The notes below the pieces were generated by a model. It saw only the letters and a program-made list of their open reading frames with translations, was not told the origin of the DNA and made no database searches. Both the position numbers and the translations under genes were made by a program. From assembly GCF_004765785.1 (NCBI RefSeq), contig NZ_SBIT01000006.1:248001-312000 (forward strand): a stretch of DNA of 64,000 nt, in the 5' to 3' direction. This document shows, piece after piece, positions 34,225-42,359 of this stretch; position 1 is the stretch's first letter, and each line of letters begins with the position of its first letter. Source of the stretch: Halorussus ruber. Lineage in GTDB: Archaea; Halobacteriota; Halobacteria; Halobacteriales; Haladaptataceae.

Positions 34225-34983
34225 TCACGCGGACTTCACCTGCCCGTCGCGCAGGCGGATGACTCGGTCGGTCCGGTCCAACGCCTGCTCGTCGTGGGAG
34301 GCCAGCACGACCGCCCGGTCCTCCGCGAGGTCTCCGAGCAAGTTCAGGATGGTCGCGCCCGTGTCGGTGTCGAGTTCGCCGGTCGGTTCGTCGGCGAACA
34401 CGACGAGGGGGTCGCCAGCCAAGGCGCGAGCCACCGCGACTCGCTGCTGCTCGCCGCCGGACATCTCGCCCGGTCGGTGGCTCTGGCGGTCGCCCAGTCC
34501 CACGCGCTCCAGCAAGTCGGCGGCCTCCTCGCGGCGTTCGCTCTTGCCCATGCCGCGCTCGACCAGCGGGAGGGCGACGTTCGCCCGCGCCGACAGCGAC
34601 GGCAGGAGGTGAAACCGCTGGAAGACGATGCCGACCTGTTCGAGCCGCAGGCGAGTGAGTTCGTTCTGCGAGAGGTCCGAGACCTCCTCGCCCGCGAGCG
34701 TGACGGTGCCCTCGCTGGGCGTGTCTAACCCGGCTAACAGGTGGATGAGCGTGGACTTGCCGCTCCCGCTCGGTCCCGACAGGCCGACGAACTCGCCGCG
34801 CTCGATGGTCAGCGAGACGTCGTCGAGCGCGGTCACGGTCGGTAACTCCTCGCGGCCGCCGTCGCCGAACGACAGCCAGCCGCCGCCACCGCCGCGCTCG
34901 TACGTGCGGGTGACTCTCGAACACTCTACGACCGCCTCTCTCCGTGCCGATTCCTCCGTCGCTGTTCGTGTACTCGCGTCCAT
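34225..34983 (-). CDS. ABC transporter ATP-binding protein (MacB/LolD type)
   Basis: 252 residues from ATG 34983. Walker A GPSGSGKSTLIH, Q-loop region RLEQVGIVFQRFHLLP, signature MSGGEQQRVAVARALAG, Walker B LVVFADEPTGELDTDTG and switch His in VVLASHDEQALDRTD are all intact. The FQRFHLLPSLSARANVALPL segment is typical of the LolD/MacB subfamily that pairs with FtsX-type permeases. It drives the two permeases encoded just downstream. The promoter should lie in 34984-35100. Confidence 0.93.
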   Translation of the reverse strand: MDASTRTATEESARREAVVECSRVTRTYERGGGGGWLSFGDGGREELPTVTALDDVSLTIERGEFVGLSGPSGSGKSTLIHLLAGLDTPSEGTVTLAGEEVSDLSQNELTRLRLEQVGIVFQRFHLLPSLSARANVALPLVERGMGKSERREEAADLLERVGLGDRQSHRPGEMSGGEQQRVAVARALAGDPLVVFADEPTGELDTDTGATILNLLGDLAEDRAVVLASHDEQALDRTDRVIRLRDGQVKSA

Positions 34984-35146
34984 CAGTCCCCCACCAGAAT
35001 GGGAGTGTAGAAGACACGGACCCACTTAGCGTTTCAGGCCGTTCTAGGGGTAGAACGGTTAAATCAAGGCTTAACGATGTTTTCGGTTGATTGTCCGCCC
35101 GCATCCCCGGTGGATTTGGGCGAATCGTCTGGTGAAGCTTACTTGT

Positions 35147-35180
35147 CCGTCCGGCGACGGCGCGCGCCGTCGCCGGACGG
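35147..35180. repeat. 34-bp perfect palindrome
   Basis: The arm CCGTCCGGCGACGGCGC is followed immediately by its exact reverse complement, with no loop. As RNA it would form a 17-bp hairpin; as DNA it is a candidate protein-binding site or recombination hotspot. Confidence 0.95.
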
Positions 35181-35257
35181 TTCGGCCACTGCCGCCGCTG
35201 GGCGGCTCACCTGCTGCTGCCGGACGGCCCGGCCACCGTCGCCGGACGGTTCGGCCA
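35167..35257. repeat. 22-bp direct repeats overlapping the palindrome
   Basis: The segment CCGTCGCCGGACGGTTCGG and the next three bases (CCA) occur at 35167-35188 and again at 35236-35257. A diverged third copy (CCGGACGGCCCGGCCA) lies at 35220-35235. The first copy forms the right arm of the palindrome. Confidence 0.9.
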
Positions 35258-35450
35258 TCGTCGCAGACGATTGAATCGTCATTTCGCCCGCCCTAAGACA
35301 GAAATAAGTTGCTTAAGAATATACATTAGTTTCTTTAATAACGATATTATTTTTTCCTACCCGACGTATCGCTACCTCGTCCTGTTTTGGCGCTGATTCT
35401 ATCCGAAACGAACATGGTTTTTCATTACATACTTTCGCCGGGGCGTCAGC

Positions 35451-35684
35451 ATGGACGTGATTACCGCTCAAGAGGCCGCGTTCGGAAGCGGGGGCCACTA
35501 CCACCTGTTGAACGAGGAGCGAACGGCGAGCGTCTGCGGCACAGTTCAGAAAGACACGTTGTTCGCGGGCCAAGCCCACGAAATCCTCTCGAAAACCGAG
35601 GCCGAGCGACAGGGCCTCGAGCCGTGCGAGCGTTGCACCGCGTACACACAGACCGGCGACTCCACGAACCGAGACGAGCGTTAG
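35451..35684 (+). CDS. 77-residue Cys/His-containing haloarchaeal protein
   Basis: MDVITAQEAAFGSGGHYHLL then ASVCGTV, DTLFAGQAHEILS, and GLEPCERCTAYTQTGD. His-Tyr-His near residue 16, a lone Cys at about 29 and a CERC pair near 59-62 suggest a small metal-binding domain. No signal or membrane span. I know no family name. It lies directly after the repeat region, with an AT-rich upstream stretch at 35315-35355. Confidence 0.6.
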   Translation: MDVITAQEAAFGSGGHYHLLNEERTASVCGTVQKDTLFAGQAHEILSKTEAERQGLEPCERCTAYTQTGDSTNRDER

Positions 35685-35736
35685 CGAACGATTCGCCCGG
35701 AGTCGGCCCGCCCGGCCGACGACTTCGGGTCGGCGC

Positions 35737-36048
35737 TCAGCGTATCGGTTCCTGAATCACGATGCGGCCGTGGCTCTTGACCGTCACCTCGTGGCTGTGA
35801 TAGCTGAACGTGACGCGACACTCCTCGGCCTCGCTCGTCGTCGGACTGAACAGTTCGTCCAGCGCGTCCGGGTCGATGCTGGTCGCGTCGTACAGCGGGT
35901 CGAGGTCGGTCACGATGCCGCCGGTCACCTCCATGAGCGCGAGCGGGACCGCCACGCTCGGCGGTTCCGACGGGTAGCTGTAGGTCACGCGGTACGTGCC
36001 GGTCGCCGGGTCTGCGTCGACGATTTCTCGCTTCGGCTCGAAGCTCAT
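35737..36048 (-). CDS. HalOD1 output-domain protein, second copy in window
   Basis: 103 residues. PPSVAVPLALMEVTGGIVTD then DLDPLYDATSIDPDALDELF and CRVTFSYHSHEVTVKSHGRIVI follow the HalOD1 pattern (helix with DLxPLYxxID, then two or three strands). It is a free-standing copy with no receiver or kinase next to it. Compared with the copy at 26394-26720 the N-terminal strand region is longer. Putative signalling output, mechanism unknown. Confidence 0.82.
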   Translation of the reverse strand: MSFEPKREIVDADPATGTYRVTYSYPSEPPSVAVPLALMEVTGGIVTDLDPLYDATSIDPDALDELFSPTTSEAEECRVTFSYHSHEVTVKSHGRIVIQEPIR

Positions 36049-36410
36049 ACCCGACCCCTACTCTAGAAAGGTCCTTTAAAAGGGAAGACTGTACCGTGCT
36101 TCCCACTACCTCATGGGAGAATTGTAATGGCCTCCGCGGGCATTTCGCGTCGATTGCAACAGTTATTCTCGCGGTAATCACGGTCGTTTTGTACTAGAGA
36201 ACTGTTTTCGAACGAAGCGCGTTAGGCGGGTAACGAGACGTTTTCCCCGACCGTATCGGATAGGTACGGGTTTCACAATTCTCTGCGATTACGAACGGCA
36301 CCTCGTCGCTCGACTCACCGTCTCGATTCTCGATTCCGCGCGGTCTCGGCCCCCGAATCGCCGTGTCAGTTTTCCCGTTAGACGTGTACGAACGACGAGA
36401 GGGGTGTGAA
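36049..36410. other. Intergenic region, no gene seen
   Basis: 362 bases between divergent genes, moderately A/T-rich at 36060-36120 and 36170-36200. It should contain promoters for the HalOD1 gene and for the GH13 gene. An in-frame ORF extension of the GH13 gene begins at 36363, but its leader resembles noncoding sequence, so I prefer ATG 36411. Confidence 0.4.
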
Positions 36411-38144
36411 ATGGGAACCAAAGACTACTGGTACGAGAACGCGACGTTCTACGCCATCGACGTGGAGGCGTTCGCCGACGCGAGCGGCGACGGAGTGGGC
36501 GATTTCGAGGGGCTTACCGGTCGCCTCGACTACCTCGAGAGCCTCGGTATCGACTGCATCTGGCTGTTACCGTTCTACCCGTCGCCGAACCGCGACAACG
36601 GCTACGACGTGACGGATTATTACGGGGTCGACGACCGCCACGGGACGCTTGGCGACTTCGTGGAGTTCGTCCGCGAGACCGACCGCCGGGGGATTCGGGT
36701 CATCATCGACTTGGTGGTCAACCACACCTCGGACCAGCACCCGTGGTTTCAGGCCGCCCGGAGCGACCCGGACTCGGAGTACCGCGATTACTACGTCTGG
36801 CGCGAGGACCTGCCCGAGGAGTCGGACCCCGCCCGCGGGCCGGTGTTCCCCGGCGAGGAGGAGAACGTCTGGAGTTACGACGAGGAGGCCGAGGCGTTCT
36901 ACTACCACCGGTTCTACCACTACCAGCCGGACCTGAATCTGGCCAACCCGGCCGTGCGCGAGGAGATTCGCAAGGTGATGGGCTTCTGGCTCGAACTCGG
37001 CGTCTCGGGCTTCCGAGTGGACGCCGCGACCCTGATGATAGACCACAAGGGCGGGCTGGAGTCCACGAAACTCGAAGACCCCCACGGCGTCCTCCGCGAC
37101 ATGCGTCACTTCGTCGAGCGCCGCGGCGACGAGGCCATCCTGTTCGCGGAGGCCGACGACGCGCCCGAACACCTCGGCGACTACTTCGGCGGAAGCGTCG
37201 GGGGCCAGACTACCGCCGAGGTCTCGGCCGAAGGTGCCGAGGCCGACCCAGCGGCCCGCGAGGGCGACGAGATGAACGTCCTGCTCAACTTCCTGCTCGA
37301 CGCCTACCTCGTGCTGGCGCTCGCCGACGAGGAGGCCGACCCGATTCGGGAGGTCCTCGACATCCTTCCGGAACCCCCCGAAGGCGGCCAGTGGGCCAAC
37401 TTCCTCCGGAACTACGACGAACTCAACGTCGGTCGCCTCTCGCGGGAGGACCAACAGCGCGTCTTCGAGGCGTTCGCGCCCGACGAGGAGATGCGCATCT
37501 ACGACCGGGGCATCCGACGCCGACTCGCGCCGATGCTGGAGGGGGACCCCGACCGCATTCGCCTCGCCTACAGCCTCCTCTTTTCGCTTCCGGGCGCGCC
37601 CCTCATCGTCTACGGCGACGAAATCGGGATGGGCGACGACCTCAGCCTTCCCGGCCGAGCGGCGGTCCGGACGCCGATGCAGTGGTCGGCGGAGAACAAC
37701 GGCGGGTTCTCGACGGCCGACCCGGAGGACCTCGTGCGCCCGGTGGTCTCGGGCGGCGAGTACGGCTACGAGTCGGTCAACGTCGCCGACCAGCGCGGCG
37801 ACCCCGACTCGCTCCTCCAGTGGTTCTCGCGCCTGAACCGCCTCCGGGGCGAGTGCCCCGAAATCGGCCACGGCGACTGCGAGGTCGTAGACACCGACGA
37901 CCCCGCGGTCTTCGCCCACCGGCTGACCAGCGACCACGGGGCGGTCGTCGCGGTCCACAACCTCGCGGAACCGTCGGCAGAGGCGACCCTCGAACTGGAC
38001 GACGACCCGGTGCGACTGTTCGGTCCGGCCGATTTCGAGCGCGTCGAGACCGCCGACGGAGATGTGGGCGGGAGCGAGACCACCGATACGTGGCACTTCG
38101 AACTCGGTCGGTACGGCTACTGCTGGATTCGCCTCAGGGAGTAA
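36411..38144 (+). CDS. GH13 alpha-glucan enzyme, trehalose-synthase-like
   Basis: 577 residues. The (beta/alpha)8 barrel carries DVTDYYGVDDRHGTLGDF, VIIDLVVNHTSDQHPWFQAA (Asn104-His105), GFRVDAATLM with nucleophile Asp204, ILFAEADDAPEHL with acid/base Glu247, and FLRNYDELNVGRL with Asp336. The motif preceding Asp336 is normally NHD; here His is Tyr335. The order and the PWFQ, YYVWRED and LNLANPAVREE segments place it with trehalose synthase/maltose glucosyltransferase-type GH13 proteins. A C-terminal beta domain follows. Likely substrate is maltose or a related glucoside; the His-to-Tyr change could alter specificity or activity. Confidence 0.85.
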   Translation: MGTKDYWYENATFYAIDVEAFADASGDGVGDFEGLTGRLDYLESLGIDCIWLLPFYPSPNRDNGYDVTDYYGVDDRHGTLGDFVEFVRETDRRGIRVIIDLVVNHTSDQHPWFQAARSDPDSEYRDYYVWREDLPEESDPARGPVFPGEEENVWSYDEEAEAFYYHRFYHYQPDLNLANPAVREEIRKVMGFWLELGVSGFRVDAATLMIDHKGGLESTKLEDPHGVLRDMRHFVERRGDEAILFAEADDAPEHLGDYFGGSVGGQTTAEVSAEGAEADPAAREGDEMNVLLNFLLDAYLVLALADEEADPIREVLDILPEPPEGGQWANFLRNYDELNVGRLSREDQQRVFEAFAPDEEMRIYDRGIRRRLAPMLEGDPDRIRLAYSLLFSLPGAPLIVYGDEIGMGDDLSLPGRAAVRTPMQWSAENNGGFSTADPEDLVRPVVSGGEYGYESVNVADQRGDPDSLLQWFSRLNRLRGECPEIGHGDCEVVDTDDPAVFAHRLTSDHGAVVAVHNLAEPSAEATLELDDDPVRLFGPADFERVETADGDVGGSETTDTWHFELGRYGYCWIRLRE

Positions 38145-38172
38145 CGGAAAGTCGGGCGGCCTTTCGGGGCGC

Positions 38173-39828
38173 TCACTCCAGATAGCCCATGTCTTCGAGT
38201 CGGCTCTCTACGTCGTCGTCCGTGGTCGCCGTCTCGGCACCCGGTTCGTAGGACCGATAGGTGGTCTCTCCGGCGTCCGAAACGACGCCGAGGACCTCGC
38301 CGTCCATCGACTCGGCGCGCGGCACGCCGAAGGTGGCAAGCACCGTCGGACAGACGTCGAAGACGTGAGGGTCCCCGAGACTCCCGTCCGGGTCGATGTC
38401 GCTCCCTCGGGCCGCGAAGACGCCGTGGCGCTTGTGATTCCACTGGTTGGTCAACTCCGCGAACACGTCGTCGCCGACGCGAACCGAGAGCAAGTGCCGG
38501 AAGTCCTCGGGCACGGTGACGACGTCCGGCCCGCGTTCGACGTACGGCCCCTCGAAGTACTCGTCTCGCGGAGCCACGCGCTCGAATATCGGCTCCCCGT
38601 CCGGGGTCGTCGCCGACGACAAAAGCGAGACGAGTTCCGACCGCACCGACTCGTACTCGTCTCGGGGGACGACGCCGTTCGGTTCCCGGCCTTCGAGGTT
38701 GAGTCTGAGTCCGCACTCGCTCCGGGTCCGCATGTACGCCGTCGACTCCTCGAAGGCGACGCTCTGCTCGGTCGCGGTGACGAACTCCTCCGGCACGACT
38801 CGGCCGAGGAGTCCGGCCAGTCCGAGGCGCTGGACCAGCGGGACGAGACGCTGAACGTTCACGTCGTACCTCGCCAGCGCCTCCCCGGCGCGAGTTGCGA
38901 GGCCGGACGCGACGTTCGCCAGCGCGTCGGCGTCGCCCGAATCTGAATCCGAACTCGGTTTCGACGCTGACTCCGACTCTGTCCCCCCGGACTCCGCGAG
39001 TGTCGCCTTCCAGCGCGGGCGACCGACGCCTCCGGTCGTCGCGTCGAGATACCCGTTTCTCCGGAGGAACTCGTTTACCCGGAACTCGCACCCGTCGTAG
39101 GCCTCCGCGCCGTGGTCGCTGACGACGACCACGTTGTCCGGGTCCCACCGGTCGAGGAGTCGGCCGACCTGCTCGTCCACGCTGCCGTACACCGCTTCGA
39201 GCGCGTCGGCGTCCCCTGGTCGCGCGTGGATTATCGAGTCGGTCTGCTGGAACTCCACGAACCCGAAGTCCGGGTCGAACCGGTCGGCGAGCAGGTCGAA
39301 CGCCTCCCGACGCCGACGAATCGCGTCCAAGCGCCGGGAGAGGTCCGTCCGCTCGGACCCGGTGACGTCGCTCTGGGGGTACACCTCGTAGCCGTCCAGT
39401 TCCGAGCGAAGCGTCTCGAAGATTCCGTCGGGGTGACACTCGGGTTCGGGCGGAGCCATGTACCCCGGCACGAGCGCGCCGTCGAACGGTTTCGCGGGAT
39501 GGGTCGTCGGCACGTTCACGACGACGCTGGAGCGGTCGTACCAGTCCAGTACCTCCCACATCGACGGTTCTCGCACGTGGGTCGCGTTGGTGAGGCTCCA
39601 CTCGTATCCCTCGTACCGCAGGAAGTCGAAGACGCCGTGCTTCCCCGGGTTCTTCCCGGTGTAGATGGAGGGCCACGCGCTCGGCGTCCACGGCGGAATC
39701 TGGGACTCCAAGGGCGCGCTCGCCCCCTCCGAGACTATCGACTGCACGTTCGGCGTCGCCCCGCGCTCGAACACGGTTTCGAGAACGGACCAACTCGCCC
39801 CGTCCAGTCCGACGAGGAGCGTTTTCAT
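38173..39828 (-). CDS. Alkaline-phosphatase-superfamily hydrolase (phosphodiesterase/sulfatase-like)
   Basis: 551 residues from ATG 39828. Metal-site motifs: MKTLLVGLDGASWSVL (first Asp), IPPWTPSAWPSIYTGKNPGKHG with the nucleophile Thr/Ser position, FVEFQQTDSIIH (Asp and His), and VVVVSDHGAEAYDGCEFRVN (Asp-His). This fold covers nucleotide pyrophosphatases and phosphoglycerate mutase-like enzymes. In surface-polysaccharide regions such proteins remove or transfer phosphate or sulfate esters. No export signal is seen, so it is probably cytoplasmic. Convergent with the GH13 gene. Confidence 0.85.
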   Translation of the reverse strand: MKTLLVGLDGASWSVLETVFERGATPNVQSIVSEGASAPLESQIPPWTPSAWPSIYTGKNPGKHGVFDFLRYEGYEWSLTNATHVREPSMWEVLDWYDRSSVVVNVPTTHPAKPFDGALVPGYMAPPEPECHPDGIFETLRSELDGYEVYPQSDVTGSERTDLSRRLDAIRRRREAFDLLADRFDPDFGFVEFQQTDSIIHARPGDADALEAVYGSVDEQVGRLLDRWDPDNVVVVSDHGAEAYDGCEFRVNEFLRRNGYLDATTGGVGRPRWKATLAESGGTESESASKPSSDSDSGDADALANVASGLATRAGEALARYDVNVQRLVPLVQRLGLAGLLGRVVPEEFVTATEQSVAFEESTAYMRTRSECGLRLNLEGREPNGVVPRDEYESVRSELVSLLSSATTPDGEPIFERVAPRDEYFEGPYVERGPDVVTVPEDFRHLLSVRVGDDVFAELTNQWNHKRHGVFAARGSDIDPDGSLGDPHVFDVCPTVLATFGVPRAESMDGEVLGVVSDAGETTYRSYEPGAETATTDDDVESRLEDMGYLE

Positions 39829-39982
39829 GAACACCTTCCACGTTCGCCGAACACTTATCCGCTTTCCCGAGACGCTTTTGCGACGTAAATTTCCGGACCG
39901 GGTCGCCGTCTGGGCCTTGTATTTTATGTAATCCCGTGACGTATGCGGTTGCGCAACGAATATTGGATATCTAAGAGTAACT

Positions 39983-41047
39983 ATGAAACAAGCTCACGTA
40001 CGACAAAGCATCAGTGAAGTGAACGAGGGGGCGTGGAACAACGTCGTAGAGCAGTCTGAAGGGGGGAGCGTTTTTCACCGGACGGGATGGCTCCGTGCTG
40101 TCGAGGAGGGACTCGGCAGACCGGCGCGCCATCTGGTCGTAGAGAAGAGCGGCAATCCGATAAGCGTCTTTCCGAACTTCCTCGTCGATATCTCTGTCCC
40201 CGATATCGGACCCGTCCCGTTCGACGGACTCGGACTGCGCCGTCTCACGTCTCTCAAACCGGGGTTCGGCGGTCCGGTGTTCGTCGGCGACGAACAGACG
40301 AACTTCGAGGTGACGTTCGACAACGCGAAACGACTGTTCGCGGAGACAGACGCTATGAGCCACCTGCTGAAGCCGTCTTCATCCAATTTTGCGAGGTACG
40401 CCTCGCAACTCGCGGACCGTGGGTATCGGTCGGAGGTCCGAAGCTGTCGCTTCGTCATCGACCTCCGGCAGGGGTGGGACGAGATTAAATCGAACATGCA
40501 CCGGTCGAAGCGGTCGAACCTCAAACGCGCGAGCGAGAACTCGGCGACGGTCGAGGACCGACAACTCGACGACGTCGCTCTGGAGGAGTTCTACAACACG
40601 TACACGTCGGCGATGGACCGCGTCGACGGAATCCAGTACCCGTTTCGGTTCTTCGAGGTGCTTCAGCGCGAACTCGCCGACCGCATCAAGTTGTTCACCG
40701 TCACCGCGGATGGGGAGTTCGCTGGCGGGCAGTTGTATCTGCTAGACGACGAGTCCTCCACTATGCACGAGTTCTTCCGGGGACTGGACGCGGAGTACTT
40801 CGAGTACAATCCCTCGGAACTCATCAGCGAACGAGCAATCAAGTGGGCGATCGAACACGGTTACGACGAGTACGACCTCGGCAGTACGGCCGCCGACTTC
40901 ACCAGCGGTTCGTTCACCTACAAAGAGGAACTCGGCGGAGAACTGCGACCGATTATCGTGTGGGAGCGCGGCGATTCGACGCCGCAGTGGCACATCTATC
41001 GGGCGGGCCGGTGGTTCGTCCGGAATCAGGACCGAATCAAGGCGTAG
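39983..41047 (+). CDS. FemAB-like acyltransferase, copy 1 (GNAT fold)
   Basis: 354 residues, no signal. Two GNAT-like halves: WNNVVEQSEGGSVFHRTGWL near the start and IKSNMHRSKRSNLKRASENS with EEFYNTYTSAMDRVDGIQYP, then ELADRIKLFTVTADGEFAGG and IKWAIEHGYDEYDLGSTAAD. This is the FemX/BioF2/PEP-CTERM-associated FemAB layout. FemAB proteins use aminoacyl-tRNA or acyl-CoA to add amino acids or acyl groups. Archaea lack murein, so the acceptor is unknown. It is one of three paralogues here. An A/T-rich TATTTTATG at 39920 is the likely promoter. Confidence 0.8.
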   Translation: MKQAHVRQSISEVNEGAWNNVVEQSEGGSVFHRTGWLRAVEEGLGRPARHLVVEKSGNPISVFPNFLVDISVPDIGPVPFDGLGLRRLTSLKPGFGGPVFVGDEQTNFEVTFDNAKRLFAETDAMSHLLKPSSSNFARYASQLADRGYRSEVRSCRFVIDLRQGWDEIKSNMHRSKRSNLKRASENSATVEDRQLDDVALEEFYNTYTSAMDRVDGIQYPFRFFEVLQRELADRIKLFTVTADGEFAGGQLYLLDDESSTMHEFFRGLDAEYFEYNPSELISERAIKWAIEHGYDEYDLGSTAADFTSGSFTYKEELGGELRPIIVWERGDSTPQWHIYRAGRWFVRNQDRIKA

Positions 41048-41073
41048 CGTGGACCGGAACCAGGGTCACGCTA

Positions 41074-41460
41074 TTACTCTATGCCGAACTCGTCTTCCAA
41101 CAGCGCGACGTTGCGCTCGTTGGCCTTCCAGACCGCGTCGATGATGGTCCCGAGGACAGGAATCGACCCGACGACGGAGTCGATGCCGATGTTGAGCAGC
41201 ATCTTCAGCACGGTGTCCCGGGAGGCACCCATCCGCGCCCCCTCGGCCACGATGTACAGCGAGATGGCCGCCGAGACGGCGTCACCGCCGACAGGCAGGA
41301 TGCCGAGGATGGGGTCGAGACCGATTTTGTAGTTGATGCCCGGAAGCTCGAACGCCTCGTCGAGGAGGTCCGCGATGGCCCGCACGCGCTCCATTCCCGG
41401 CGGTTCGTCCTCGACCGATACTTCGATGGGTTGTCCTTCTTCGTCGGGTCCGATGTCCAT
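41074..41460 (-). CDS. DUF4112 membrane protein
   Basis: 128 residues starting MDIGPDEEGQPIEVSVED. The core ADLLDEAFELPGINYKIGLD, then PILGILPVGGDAVSAAISLY and GSIPVLGTIIDAVWKANERN, is the DUF4112 signature: two membrane-associated helices, each after a Gly-Pro-rich turn. Function unproven. It is convergent with FemAB copy 1, with 26 bp between stops. Confidence 0.9.
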   Translation of the reverse strand: MDIGPDEEGQPIEVSVEDEPPGMERVRAIADLLDEAFELPGINYKIGLDPILGILPVGGDAVSAAISLYIVAEGARMGASRDTVLKMLLNIGIDSVVGSIPVLGTIIDAVWKANERNVALLEDEFGIE

Positions 41461-41506
41461 GTGCCCGGATTGGGCGCGCGAAGTCAAAGGCCTGCTGGCT
41501 ATCGGG

Positions 41507-42298
41507 TCACGTCACGAGGAAGTAGGGGTCAGACCGTATCTCGGGACTCGTCGCCGCCTCGATGTCGGCGATGGAAGCGACGAACACGCGCAATCCGTTC
41601 AAGTCGTACTCGTCCACGACCCCGCGCTCTCGCCAGTGTCGGTGGAGCTTCAGCTTGTTGAACCGCCAGAACCCGTCCCAGTACTGGCAGGTCTGCTCGA
41701 TTCGCCGGGACTGGTCTCCGTCGATGAGCGTCCCCTCGTAGGTGTCTTCGTACACGTAGGGGACCTCGTGCTTCGATTCGAGGTAGTGGAGGAACGAACA
41801 CATGAGCCACGGCGTGCCGATGCTGGCGAGCAACACGTCGTCGTCGCGCAACTGGGCGAAACAACCCTCGGGGCTGAAGGTGTCGTGATGGTTGCGCTCC
41901 TCGAATCGGTAGTCTCCGCGAACGAGAATCGACTTGCAGGCGTCGTCGGTCCGGTAGTCCGCGTCGCCCAGAAACAGCGAGTTGAACTTCCCGTACATCG
42001 GCCGGGAGTGTTCCTTGGCGTACACTCCCGACTTCCGGAAGTAGTCGGTGAACCCGGGGGCCAGAATCGAGTCGAAGTGACGCTCCAGCACGTCGAGGAC
42101 GGTTTCGTAGGGATTACCCGGTAGCGCCGCGTTCACGTCGCTCAGTCCCGCGTGGACGAAAACGGTGTCGTCGGCGTATCGCTCGAAGACGCTCGCAAAT
42201 CGTTCGGGGTCGGCGGGCTTGACCCGGCGCGGACGCTCGTGGAGCAACTTGTGGAGCGCGAAGTTGGGCCAGCGTTTCCAGTACTGCTCTCCGACCAT
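41507..42298 (-). CDS. AAC(3)-fold acetyltransferase-like protein
   Basis: 263 residues. The pattern matches the aminoglycoside 3-N-acetyltransferase (Antibiotic_NAT/YokD) family: VFVHAGLSDVNAALPGNPYE, a central TDYFRKSGVYAKEHSRPMYG (family: G..SE..R...SxHP), RNHHDTFSPEGCFAQL (SP..L with the upstream HH) and LLASIGTPWLMCSFLHYLES (IG...T..H..E). In surface-glycan loci such proteins acetylate sugars, not drugs. The SxHP loop is altered to SRPMYG, so activity is uncertain. Part of a minus-strand pair with the VpsJ-like gene. Confidence 0.7.
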   Translation of the reverse strand: MVGEQYWKRWPNFALHKLLHERPRRVKPADPERFASVFERYADDTVFVHAGLSDVNAALPGNPYETVLDVLERHFDSILAPGFTDYFRKSGVYAKEHSRPMYGKFNSLFLGDADYRTDDACKSILVRGDYRFEERNHHDTFSPEGCFAQLRDDDVLLASIGTPWLMCSFLHYLESKHEVPYVYEDTYEGTLIDGDQSRRIEQTCQYWDGFWRFNKLKLHRHWRERGVVDEYDLNGLRVFVASIADIEAATSPEIRSDPYFLVT

Positions 42299-42359
42299 CG
42301 TTCTCGTCGGATTCCACGCCGGTCGTTATACCAGTTGTGGGGACCGAACGAGCTACCAG

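Larger units (their letters stand above)
34984..35450. promoter_or_regulatory. Divergent regulatory region with large palindrome
   Basis: 467 bases between the ABC ATPase gene (leftward) and a small-protein gene (rightward). GGTTAAATCAAGGCTTAACG near 35059-35078 is the A/T-rich candidate for the ABC promoter, and 35330-35350 is another A/T-rich spot. A 34-bp perfect palindrome and a 22-bp direct repeat occupy 35147-35257 (listed separately). No credible ORF. Confidence 0.5.

Noticed and set aside
34984-35450. CRISPR array suggested by repeated 22-bp units
   Set aside because: Only two exact copies and one diverged copy, overlapping a palindrome, with no regular unique spacers.
41507-42298. 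Aminoglycoside resistance gene
   Set aside because: The fold resembles AAC(3), but its setting among polysaccharide genes and the altered loop argue against drug modification.
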